From assembly GCA_005223375.1 (NCBI GenBank), contig RXOD01005558.1:1-13434 (forward strand): a DNA stretch of 13,434 nucleotides, given 5' to 3'. This DNA is from Amoebophrya sp. AT5.2. Its lineage: Eukaryota; Sar; Dinophyceae; Syndiniales; Amoebophryaceae. Below, piece after piece: positions 1 through 8,964 of this stretch (its first letter is position 1; each line of letters begins with the position of its first letter). The notes under the pieces are model-generated. The model was given only the letters and a program-made list of their open reading frames with translations, made no database searches and was not told the origin of the DNA. The position numbers were made by a program, and so were the translations under genes.

Positions 1-3000
1 CCTTCGGCGGGAGCCGCACGGGCTCGTCGCCGCGGCAAGTGAGCGGGCGAGGCGGAAATGGAAATTATGTCCGAGACCGAGATAACCGCGACGACGCGGA
101 ATCATCCGACGACGACGGATCGCCAGCAGGAAGTAGTGGATTCGGGGGAAGAAATAACGGTCGAGATTCGTCGAGCGCCGCGCGGCGAGGTTTGCTGCGG
201 CGGCAGTGGTCGACTTTAGAGGGTCATGATCTGCTGTCGAAGAGGATCTACAATCCGAAAGTCGCGTTGGAGATGGAGTACAAGTTTAGCGATAAAGAGA
301 TGAAAGCGGCGCTGGAGAGGAAGGTGAAGAAAACCCAGAACTCCTCGATGCTCGTGGGAACCAAGGAGGAAGTGCAGAACATCGAGGATTTCAAGAAGCA
401 GAAGAGAAAGGAGCAGAAAAACAACATCCGGGGAATCGTGCAGGGCAATGACAATGTGGACGAGGACCAGCAGGCTGACAATGCGAATGGTGCAGGTGGT
501 CCTTCGTCGTCGAGCGGTTCGCCGCCGTGGCCGAGCTCGCAGTCGCCCGAGATCCCGGAGATGCAGCCGGGCGGCGTCGGCGCGCCGATCGGGCAAAACC
601 GCCCAAGTGCCGGCTTCCTCGTGCGCACGGGCTCGGTTTTCATGGGCGACGCAAGCACGGGGCCGGGTGGAGGTGGTCCAACCGCGCTGGGCTCGACCCC
701 CGAGCCCGGGGCGCCAAGAACGACCACGACCTCGACCGCCAGCCACAAGATCATCATGCCGGACGAGCTTGCCGAAAACGGCGAGCCGGACGCGGAGCCG
801 ATGAACGCCGAAAACACCCGGTCGAAGGACGTCCCCGGTGGTGAGAAGAGCCCGGTGTCGGCGGGCAACATCGACATTGTCGTGGACCAGAGCGCGGGCA
901 ACGCCCCTGCTGGACAACATGTCGACATAGCGGAGATCGCCGCCTCTTTACCCGCCCCGAACCAGCCGACGTTCATGTTCAACACGAGCAAGCCCGCGAA
1001 CACGTTGTTGGGGAGGATTTTTCAGCGCTTCTGCGGGAACCGGACGCGGAAGCTGAAGAAGTGGGCGGCCGAGGTGATCATGGACTTCGGCTCCGACTCG
1101 GAGGCGGAGGCGAACGAGCACCCGCAGGGGTTCAACCTGGAGTCGCACGACCCGACGATCCGGTACTTCGGCAACCTGTCCTACATCGCGCGCTTCACGG
1201 CCCGCGAGCTGCGGCGGATGGCGGAGTTCCGAGTGGCAAAGCTCTCCGCGAGGTACGACCTCTACCCAGACGACTGCGTCCACAAACTGCTCAGCTCGCC
1301 GAGACGGACAGAAACGCCGCTCAGCGTGGGCGGGCACAACACGCCGAGAATATCGCAGCTGAGCCCCGTGCACCTGATGAACGCAGAACATCTAGCCAGG
1401 GAAGCGAGAAAGGAGGCGGACTGGTACCTGGCGGCGGAAACCTTCGAGAAGGGAGACGGAAGCGGAACCCTGCTGGAGAACAAATGCTGGAACCCGCTGG
1501 AGGTACCGATGTCACGCAATTTCGAGCAGGATTTCGCAGTCTCTTCGTAACGTATTAAAAGTAGCAGTAGAAGCTCAAGGAGTTCTGCATAGATATGCAT
1601 CACTTGTTCTCAATCTTATTTCTTAGCCGTGCCGTGCAGCACCACGACCACTAGCACAACAATCTCATCTCCCCAACGACTACCGCACACGACTCACTCA
1701 TCTAACAGGTTTATTTCTCTGCGAAGAAGCGCACTCTTCGCCTCGCGTCAGCCCCCAACCTCGCGATCGATTGCGACGACGCGCTCGCGTCGGAGACGCC
1801 TCTTTTGTGTAAGTACTGCACGGGGGCCGACTCGCAAAGGTTCGTCGTAAACCCGGACGGCACGGTATCTCCCATCTACAGGAGAGACTTGTGCTGGGGG
1901 TTCTCGAAGACGGGTAAGATCATAATGGTATCAGTGCTGGATGTCGCACGACGGCTGCACCTGAAGCTCGAGGAGACGATCCCCTTGGACGAAAGTGTGT
2001 GTCGCCTGGGGCCGGAGCGAATCTTTAGGTTCGACATGGCCAGCCACAGGGGATGGGGCGTCACGATGAAAGTCTCGACCGGGAAAATGGGCACGGGAGA
2101 TGGTACTAACACGAATTTAATGTTGATGGTTGCATAATGTTCTTCATACTTACTCACTTTCTTTCACTTTCTTTCAGTCACCCCCTTCTTCATTACTCAC
2201 TTTCTTTCACTTTCTTATTTCCCATGCCGTTCCCGCCGACGTGATCTTCGCGTCCACTACTGGAATCTGCATCACTTCTCTATGGATTTATTCGATTTCT
2301 CGAATGATCGATCTCGTGATCTTCTATCTTCGACGACCCCCTACCCCTCTCCATCGCTCCATCGGCACCCCCTCCTACCACCCAGGTTTGAAGAAGCATG
2401 CCGGGCAGAAGCCGGTGCCTACGATCAGTCCGGATTCCGTGCTGGAGATATTTTTCGACGGTCCTTTTCTCCGGTGGGCCCAGAACCCGCACGCGGCGCT
2501 GTGCTACTCCCAGGTCGACCACGACGTGGAGTTCTCCGCCATCACAAACTACGCCGACGATTCCGAGATCCACCGCTACACCTGGACCCTGCACCCCAAC
2601 CGCATCATCACGCCACAGAAGTTCCCCGAGTTCTGCCTCGGCACCTCCCTGAACATGCGGCGGCTGATGATCATCGACACCGAGATGCTCACGTTTCCGT
2701 CGTACGCGCGGGGCAAACTGCCGTTGCTGTTGGACATCGAGGAAACCGCGGAGAGGCCGTTCGACTTCCCGTACTGGCAGGCGCAGAACCTGATGCTGCA
2801 CGTGCAGCGGAAGGTCGCGAACCGAAACTCCACCGCCCTTTTGACCGGATTAGCCATCCGCGTGGAGCTGTGGCCGCGCGACTGGGACGTGAAGCTGTTC
2901 GCGAACCCCTTCCGGGAGCTCATCCTCGAGGAGCGGGGGGAGAACGAACACCTGGAAACGAAAGACGAGGGCTTTTTCTTCCAGAACGAACGCATCCATT

Positions 3001-4082
3001 CGATCCAGAACATGCAGGAAGTCTGGACGGTGGAGTCGCGAGACGGCAGCGAACTGCGGGTGGGGGACCGCGTGGTGGTGGAGAAGGAAGACGGCATTGA
3101 CGACTTTGCAGGCGGCAAAGTGTGGGACGCGGGGGAATTCGAGGACCACCACGTGATGGCGTTCCAAAGGTGGCAGTTAAACGTGAACATGAAGGCAAGC
3201 GTCGGGTCGTTGGCCGAGGGCCGAAATAAGGCTGGTTCTGGAAATAGTTCTTCTAGCACCTCCTCCGACAGCGCCTCAAGCGGTCCCGCCTACCTCGCGA
3301 ACTGCACGGTGTCGCCTCTGCACTGCGAGAGCGAGTTTGTGATTGGGTCGGATAAGCACGGGTTTATGGTGTTGGTTCCGCCGGACAGCCCCGACGCCAT
3401 GAGCTTCCGGATGGAGCTCCTGGACGTGGCGTCCATTCTCGGGTCGTTCGCGCACGAGCACGAGGCCACGGGGATCGACCGCGGGTCGGAGGAGGTGGTC
3501 GGAGGTGGAGAGTTGCAGCTGTTGCCGACAGGAGCATCAGCAAGCCCTAAGTCCGCGATGGACACCATGTTCCGCTCGCACGTGCGGTCCGACTTCGACC
3601 AGCAGGCCTACGCGGCCTCGGTGGCGTACTTCAACGGCAAGGCGGCGAAGGAGAAACTGGAGAAGGAAGCGAAGGAGGACCTCCTTCGCGCGAAAAGCGG
3701 AGCAATCAACATCATCAAAAGCGGAGTGGGAGTAGTAAAGGGCTCGTCTAGAAGTTCCCCTACTGCGAGGGATTCGCCGGAGGCTCGTTTAGCCGAGATT
3801 GCGGCGAAGAAGCAAAAGCCGGAGGAGGCGGCGGTGATGAAGGCATACCACGACATGATGGGCGGCTTCCTGTCGAAAGTGCACACGGCAGTGATGACGG
3901 CGAATCACCTGAACGGAGATACGGCTGGGCTGGAAGGCAAGTTGGGGGTTATGGGACCAGACGACGCGGAGGACGACCAAGCGATACTGGCGAGCGTGAA
4001 GCCAGCTGCACCGGGAAGCGGCAGAGGGGGTGGAGGGAAGAAGACCTCGCAAGAAAAAGTGTTCATGGCGTCAGTGTACTGA
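1..4082 (+). CDS. Large protein of unknown function with beta-trefoil-like repeats (5' end outside window)
   Basis: Three exons: 1-1502 (first full codon at 3), 1709-2102 and 2386-4082, ending in TGA. Phases close (0, then 1), leaving about 1,196 visible codons. The frame is open to the window edge, so the true start lies upstream or behind another splice. Residues 1-480, counted from nt 3, are low-complexity: Gly/Ser/Asp-rich, a Lys/Glu-rich stretch near 80-130, then Pro/Ser/Thr-rich. From about 494 the protein becomes ordered. Residues 501-566 and about 652-720 share a pattern: an aromatic start (VYF / IFF), LR followed by A, a P-x-x-A step, then R-[FY]-x(4-5)-P, I/V, P and finally C-[WL]-G. 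This resembles ricin-B-type beta-trefoil subdomains with a D-G-T-[IV] turn. The C-terminus has a charged helical segment near 1045-1065 and a Gly-rich tail. No signal peptide is visible in this part. I do not recognise a named family; the lectin-like fold is inference. The exon structure is well supported. Confidence 0.72.
1503..1708 (+). other. Intron 1 of the trefoil-like gene
   Basis: Donor GTACCG after GAG and acceptor CTAACAG before G, 206 nt, phase 0. The upstream frame would otherwise stop at 1548-1550. Splicing joins ...CWNPLE to VYFSAKK..., and the downstream frame is open on both sides of the junction. Confidence 0.75.
2103..2385 (+). other. Intron 2 of the trefoil-like gene
   Basis: Donor GTACTA and acceptor CCCAG before G, 283 nt, phase 1 (rebuilt codon GGT). 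It is strongly pyrimidine-rich and contains a duplicated tract (2150-2216). Without splicing the exon 2 frame stops at 2135-2137, and the downstream frame upstream of 2386 reads as unstructured, pyrimidine-encoded residues. Confidence 0.75.
2150..2216 (+). repeat. Direct repeat of a pyrimidine tract inside intron 2
   Basis: A 24-nt sequence beginning TTACTCACTTTC occurs exactly at 2150-2173 and 2193-2216, a period of 43 nt. The first copy runs on into TTTCAG, a good-looking acceptor ending at 2177. The second copy continues with A and lacks the AG. Confidence 0.85.
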
Positions 4083-4777
4083 GAGCAGCATGGACATCGA
4101 CATAATTTATTATTACTCATAATATGTAGAACAAGTAGAAGTTAGTAGAAACAAACAGAAAGCAAAGCCCGTAGAGGGAGCAAGTTTTGGTTCAAGAAAG
4201 AAACGTGCCAGGCGGAGCACTAAAATTCTACCCATGCTCAATTTCAGGTTTAGCATCCATCTAGATCAATCTCGATCAGCCACAAAAAAATCTAGCATGG
4301 TACGTCTCTGTTACTCTTCATTCTTCAATCATATTCATAGCCACTTCAGCATCTCAAGATTTCTTGGTTCATCATGAACCTCATCTTTGCTTGCAGCATT
4401 TCTGTGCCACGATGTAGCTCTACGTCTACGTTCTGCGCCACAGCGTGACTTCGACGCTTTTGAGTTCTTGCACACCCAAAATTCCACCGAAAACATCCAT
4501 GTGTAACGCATTTTGCTTTTTTCTTTCTCGACCTTTTCATCAGAAGCAACTGCCTTTCACGAACGTTTCCCAGCACTAAGAGGTTCTTCTGTGTTCCGGC
4601 TCTGGCTCGCGTTCCAGCCTGTTGGAAGCCTTCTGCGGCTGCCCCTGGTGCCTTTCGTGAAGATAATGGTTGAACTTCTCCAACCTCCGTGTCCACTCAG
4701 TACAGCTGTCTGGAAATAACAAACTACTTCAAGAACTAGACTACCGACGTACCTGCGTTATTTACCACACATTGCAA
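4083..4777. other. Intergenic region, trefoil-like gene to UNC-93-like gene
   Basis: AT-richer than the flanking genes, with stops in all plus frames and no convincing codon pattern. It should hold the 3' UTR of the upstream gene and the 5' region of the transporter gene. I see no tRNA and no TATA box or AATAAA near the gene ends. The only item of note is a spliced-leader-like string at 4169-4196. Confidence 0.6.
4169..4196 (+). other. Possible degenerate dinoflagellate spliced-leader relic
   Basis: The string begins CCGTAG and ends TTTTGGTTCAAG. The dinoflagellate spliced leader, from established knowledge, is CCGTAG, then CCA, then TTTTGGCTCAAG. The window therefore matches 6/6 and 11/12 of the two halves, with ten bases between them instead of three. 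There is no GT donor after it, so it is not an SL RNA gene. It could also be coincidence. Confidence 0.25.
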
Positions 4778-6818
4778 ATGAGTAATCAAGGCGGTACCAC
4801 CTCCAGCGGGAATTTGCTTGCTGGGTCTGCCGATCCGTCTGCCAGCCTGAAGCAAAATCTGATGACGTCACCGGCGGTGCCGGCCCTCCGCGCAGATGGA
4901 CGCCCTTTCGATGGTGTCTCACCGGCGGCTCCCCCGAAGAATGTGGATGCGGTTGCCGCTCCTCGAGGTGAGAATGCTGGAGCATCACCAGTGCCACGAC
5001 CTACACCCGGTCCTGAAACACCAGACCAGGAGGAGGATGTGTGCGCTCTTCGCCGGCGTAATTTTTTCATCATGTGCCTTCTTTTCGGCGTGTCGCACGC
5101 AACCGTGACCACGCCGATTGGGTACGCGACCGCGGTGCTTGGCCAGCACGTCGGCAGTTTCGGGAACGGGACGCTGTACCTCGTTTCGCTGTTCTCCTGC
5201 CTGTTTCTGGGGCCCACGGGAAGACAACTGCTCGGGACGGTGAAGGCGATGGCGTCGGGGGCGGGGTTGTACTCTCTCTATGTGTTGTGCTTCGCGGGCG
5301 CCGCGGGCGTGGTGGACCGGACGACGCTGTGGCTGGGCCTGGATCCGGCGTTGGTGCTGCACACGACGGGGTCCGCCTGTGGCGGTATTGCGGTCGGACT
5401 ACTGTGGACGGCACAGGGAGTGTACTTCGCGGAGACAGCAGAAGGGCTGGCCAGGGAAGAAGCGAGTAAAACAAGCTCCGAGAAAGAAGGACGAGCTGCG
5501 GGGGCAAAGCTCTCGGTGGAGGCGATAACTGCAGAACTCGCGGGGCAGTTTGGTATTTTTACTACATGCAGTTCGTTATCGTTACTGATACTGTTTTTAC
5601 CTAAATTCGAAAGATCAGAAAGCAAACGATGTAGCAGTCACGCAGCCGAACTACTATACTGAAACTACACCAGGCACGATTTACCTCCTGATGGAGGTGG
5701 CCTTCAAGACTCTCTCGACTGGTCTGCTGCTGCTTGGAAAATCTGGCGCCCTGGGATTCACGTTCAGTACGACCAGCGTCTTTCTGCTGTATACGGTGGT
5801 GTCTATTGTTTCCGCTGCTACGATGTCTCAGGTGCTAAAGGGTCCGGAGGACTTAAACGCGCTCGAGCAAGCTGGATCAGGAGCTTCCAGTGTCGAAATA
5901 ACTACCACGACTTCCGGATCCGGATCAAGCACCACTGCCAACGCGGCATCAACATCCGAAGCGCAAGCGCTCGCGTCTCCACCCCCGCCGCCAAGCAACA
6001 AGCTTCTCGCCGCGCTTTCGCTTTGGAGGGACCCTATACTGTGGCTTCTCGCCTTCACGAATTTCGCTTTTGGGGTTGCGGTCCCGTTTCTCAACGGCTG
6101 GGTGAATGAAAACGTGACGAAGCCAAGGATAGGCGAATCCTATCTCGGGCTCTTCGCGGCACTCACTGCGGTTGTGGCGGCGACCAGCAGCACTTTGTAC
6201 GGCCGCCTCTTCTCTGGGGACCCCAGAATACCGCTGCTGATGGCGAAGCTGTCTTTCTTGCTGCAGCCGCTGATTGTGCTGTGCCTCACGGTGGGAGGAT
6301 CTTCCCCGAGCGGAGGCGTGGGCGGAAACTGGCTGGAGCGCGCCGGCGAGTTCGTCGTGACGGGTCAAGAAGGTGGTGGCAGCAGCGAGTCGTCAACAAC
6401 GGATGCACCACGACCATTACCTAGTACGACAGCAGCTCCTACTGAATCGGAGTCGCATCCTTCCACAGCCGGCGCTTTTTTCGTGAACCTCCTGATCGTG
6501 TCGCTCTACATTCTCCAGGGGACTGGGCGCGGCGCATACGAGTCTACGAACAAAGCAGTCTTCGCGGACTTCTTCGGCGGCAACGGCGGGAACAAGGACG
6601 GCGCTTTCGCAAACGTCATGATCCAGAATTGCCTCGCGACCGCGATCTTCTTCTTTCTGAACTCAGCCACGTCGAGGAGCTCGCAGGAGCGCGTGATGGC
6701 GGTTTGTTTACTGCTTATGGCGGCCTGTATCCTGCCGGGCTACTGGTGGGCGAAAAAACTGCGCGAAGCCCGGCGTAGCAGAGGAGGGAACGGTGCCGGG
6801 GCGAGGGAAGTCTTCTGA
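4778..6818 (+). CDS. UNC-93-like major facilitator superfamily membrane protein
   Basis: Two exons, 4778-5552 and 5674-6818, 639 residues. The frame is open upstream to 4670, but 4778 is the first ATG and the ordered protein begins later. Residues 1-85 are a Pro/Ser/Ala-rich, presumably cytosolic tail. Hydrophobic segments suggest 12 helices: six from about 94 to 305, a Ser/Thr/Ala-rich central loop, then six from about 370 to the C-terminus. Family-type motifs are LWTAQGVYFAE in helix 4 (near 208) and GRGAYESTNKAVFADFF after helix 10 (near 542). These match the UNC-93/DUF895-type MFS group, whose members regulate ion channels or traffic receptors in animals and are mostly uncharacterised in protists. 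Substrate and compartment cannot be read from sequence. A second Ser/Thr/Pro-rich loop of about 50 residues separates helices 9 and 10 and is probably exposed. The C-terminus is Arg/Gly-rich. Splicing rebuilds GGC across the intron and gives ...AELAGQF-G-TIYLLMEVAF.... Confidence 0.88.
5553..5673 (+). other. Intron of the UNC-93-like gene
   Basis: Donor GTATTT and acceptor CACCAG before G, 121 nt, phase 1. Without it the exon 1 frame terminates at 5660-5662 in a non-membrane tail. With it, helix 5 is completed directly. Confidence 0.85.
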
Positions 6819-7601
6819 AAGAATGAAGGAGCAGAATTTTTCTCTGCGCGTGCGCCGACGTCACGTCGGCGACGTGGTGGTGATACGTGATGCCGCATGG
6901 CTGATGAGTTGATAGTTGATTGTACTCGGCAGACGTCGAGATGCAGTTGCAGATGACATCCATATCGAAACCGTGACGAGCACTGAACAAAATCTCGCTG
7001 TCGTTGTGTAGTTTTTTCATCCAACATGTTTACATAAGTAATTGAGAAGTTGTTGGAAGTGGACCCAGCCTTCCTGGTAGGAATCAATTTTTGTGCTTTG
7101 GCCTTGCGCCGAAATGGCGGTCTCCAACATAATTGTTTTTTCGGTCACGTGGTCGGCGACAGACTCTGTCTTGTTTTCATTGGAATGTATTATTTTTTCG
7201 GTGCGGAAAAAACGCTGAACACGTCGTGAAGGGCGTTACCGACATCTCACATGATAAGTAACTAATGCCAACCATTACGCACACGAAGCAGGAAACGCAG
7301 TCACAAAGACTTAGGTACTATCCAAGCTGCCCCCCTTGCGGCGTTCCTCGCGCGGGGAAACAAGTTTTATAAAGTTACTTCCAGCCGAAGGAGAAGTATC
7401 ATTCAGCTGGACGAATGTAAACTGAGTTATAGGCGTCGGCGCCCAACGGAAACGGAAAAGAGTAAAGAGGTTGAGAAGGGTCGGTTTGCTTCTAGAATAC
7501 GAGATCCATCGGTCCGCAACAATAAAAAACGTAGACCACGACAAGAAGAGACCACTAGGCGGAGCGTTTAAACGACTCACCCATAGAACAGCAACAACAG
7601 A
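6819..7601. other. Intergenic region, UNC-93-like gene to tail-anchored protein gene
   Basis: Mostly AT-rich with scattered stops in all frames and no convincing coding segment on either strand. It contains the perfect inverted repeat at 6853-6871 and a T6/A6 hairpin-like element at about 7193-7213. No tRNA-like B box was found. Confidence 0.6.
6853..6871. repeat. Perfect inverted repeat 35 nt after the transporter stop codon
   Basis: CGCCGACGTCACGTCGGCG has 9-nt perfect arms around a single C. As DNA it is a near-palindrome containing GACGTCAC (CRE-like). As RNA it would be a GC-rich stem, though the one-base centre would force a few pairs open. Confidence 0.7.
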
Positions 7602-8120
7602 ATGGGGGACGACGGCTATTCTGCCTCTCAGCTGCGGTAATATATACTGCCTTGTTATTTATATTTTGTTCGTTTTTATCGTTTTCAGCTGGGTTTGGAC
7701 CATCTATCATACTTGCCTTCATATCACCGACATCGAAATCACCCAGGTCACGGTACGGTCCGGGCGGCAGCGAGGGCGATGCGAGTTTGTCTGCCTCGCA
7801 ACTGCGCTCCAGACACGGGATCAATAATCGTACTTTCTACGAAAGTTTAAGCTTAAGCTTTTTTTTTTCGTTAGTCCAGCCAGCCTGCGCCCTATAAGCT
7901 GGCTTTGAAGGTCACGGTTACCCACTTGTTACTGTATACTTTCGTTTTGGTTTTTTGTTGTCGCCGTTGATTCCCATCGATCACTTGCGCGACTTCTTCA
8001 GGTGAATTCCAGAACAAAGGTGGCGTAAATCCGGTGCTGGTGATTCTGGGTTTGCTGATAATCGCAGGAGCAGCATATTTCTTTCTGGTAAAAGACAAGC
8101 TCGGGCTGGGCGCGAAATAG
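7602..8120 (+). CDS. Small tail-anchored membrane protein (78 residues, three exons)
   Basis: Exons 7602-7636, 7747-7829 and 8002-8120 (stop TAG). Phases 2 and 1 close to give CGG and CGT codons. No single frame shows this gene; I found it by joining exons. The N-terminal 45 residues are polar and carry the motif SASQLRSR[YH]G twice, at 7-16 and 27-36. The first copy is completed only by splicing exon 1 to exon 2, which strongly supports that junction. Residues 46-49 lead into one hydrophobic helix (about 50-69, rich in V, L, I, A and G), followed by the short basic tail KDKLGLGAK. There is no N-terminal signal, so the layout is that of a tail-anchored protein of the ER or mitochondrial outer membrane. 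The motif looks like that of a conserved small eukaryotic membrane protein, but I cannot name the family. The ATG sits in the context AACAGAATGGGG. Confidence 0.75.
7637..7746 (+). other. Intron 1 of the tail-anchored protein gene
   Basis: Donor GTAATA and acceptor ACCCAG before G, 110 nt, phase 2. Splicing completes the first SASQLRSRYG motif. Confidence 0.78.
7830..8001 (+). other. Intron 2 of the tail-anchored protein gene
   Basis: Donor GTACTT and acceptor TTCTTCAG before G, 172 nt, phase 1. It contains tandem AAGCTT followed by a run of T (7849-7868), which reads in-frame as meaningless S/L/F residues if unspliced. Confidence 0.75.
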
Positions 8121-8964
8121 CAAGAGCAGACATAGGAGGACGACGAAAGACGGGATTTGTACAACGTATGACGCTGCAACTTTTCTACGACTCGCGCCCG
8201 TGCGTGAGGGTGAGCGTGATTTTTTTACAACCATGATGATCTCAGCATGATCATGGCCTGCAAATTATCAACCACGGAGATTCTGACTCACTGCGGCGAT
8301 AGTATCAAGCGATGCAGTCACAGTCACTATTTTGAAGTCCTCGTTTCATCCGGCGGGGCGCGAAGTAAACGCCAGAAAAAGAATAAAACGCAAAAATGTA
8401 AATCAATGTGTTTGAAAATAGATGCGCATCGCTTCGGCCTCCTTACTTAGCTTCATCTTCGTTCTTCTGAATCTGATATGAATTTTGTGTGTTGTACAGA
8501 GGAAAAGCGTTGAGGTCGACGGCGCAAGCACTTTTCAAAGTCCGCAGCTCTTTCCGGCGTGGAGATGCGGCAGCCGAGGAAGTCCTCTCTCGATGTGACT
8601 CTCCTTCACTGTGGCGTTGAGCGCATTTACGACAGACCACGAGAGAAAGAGACAGGACGCTGCAACAGGTAGCAGGAAAACATGTCACGAGCCTGAGCTG
8701 CAGCCTCTGATGTAATCTGCAATTAGTGTTGAAGTACAGCTACAGATATCAAAGAATAGCTATAGCGCGTGGGTGCTGCAGCGGCACGGAAGCGTGAATA
8801 AAAGGGTTTTCCACTATATTTGTTCTAAAAAATTGCTTGTTGTTTTTCACCGCTCTAGCCCGCTTGATTTGGTAGTGGTGGCTACGGTACAACGTATAAG
8901 ACGCACCATCTTTATTCGAACTCCGATGGCTGTATAAAATTTCACGGAAGAAACCCATCTTCCT
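8121..8964. other. Largely non-coding region with a tentative small gene
   Basis: Between the tail-anchored protein gene and the EGF-like gene. It is AT-rich at 8121-8245, about 8370-8490 and 8700-8960. A more GC-rich island at about 8500-8660 could be an exon (see the tentative CDS 8247-8620). An AATAAA lies at 8797-8802. No structural RNA was confirmed. Confidence 0.5.
8247..8620 (+). CDS. Tentative two-exon small protein, unknown function
   Basis: Candidate exons are 8247-8364 and 8502-8620, joined by an intron with donor GTAAAC and acceptor ACAGAG before G. Phase 1 closes to AGA, giving 78 residues ending ...CDSPSLWR. The second exon has the composition of a charged, Ala/Arg/Leu-rich helix. 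A CTCAG acceptor lies one base before the ATG, which would suit a trans-splice site. Alternatively an upstream exon at 8168-8209 (starting MTLQLFYDSRPCVR, followed by GTGAGC) could join further downstream. I recognise no family, and the intron choice is not unique. Confidence 0.25.

Noticed and set aside
216..1003. Long minus-strand open frames opposite exon 1 of the trefoil-like gene.
   Set aside because: They mirror a GC-rich, low-stop coding strand, have Arg/Pro/Ser-biased composition and no motifs. They are shadows.
2130..2385. Start of the long frame before exon 3 taken as the protein's N-terminus (signal-like S/F/L-rich segment).
   Set aside because: It is the pyrimidine-rich intron read as codons. 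A phase-exact intron (2103-2385) joins two well-formed coding stretches instead.
4366..4380. Inverted repeat GGTTCATCATGAACC.
   Set aside because: Seven-nt arms are expected about once by chance in a window of this size.
4346..4696. Minus-strand 116-codon frame in the intergenic region.
   Set aside because: Lys/Arg/Gln-rich with no recognisable domain, and AT-rich composition unlike the window's genes. Not enough to call.
5555..5662. C-terminal tail of the unspliced transporter exon 1 (IFTTCSSLSLLILFLPKF...).
   Set aside because: It ends the protein after four helices, whereas splicing at 5553 continues into helix 5 and the remaining family motifs.
6823..6912. Short open frame right after the transporter (MKEQNFSLRVRRRHVGDVVV...).
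   Set aside because: Only 29 codons, overlapping the inverted repeat that shapes its composition. No splice partner or family support; probably 3' UTR.
7193..7213. T6...A6 hairpin that could look like a terminator.
   Set aside because: The context is eukaryotic, the arms are homopolymeric, and no gene end is close enough to suggest a role.
8426..8490. U2 snRNA-like start: ATCGCTTCGGCCT, with CTTAG and ATCTGATATG further on.
   Set aside because: The branch-point-pairing GTAGTA is absent, the spacing is wrong, and no Sm-site region follows. It looks like partial chance similarity.
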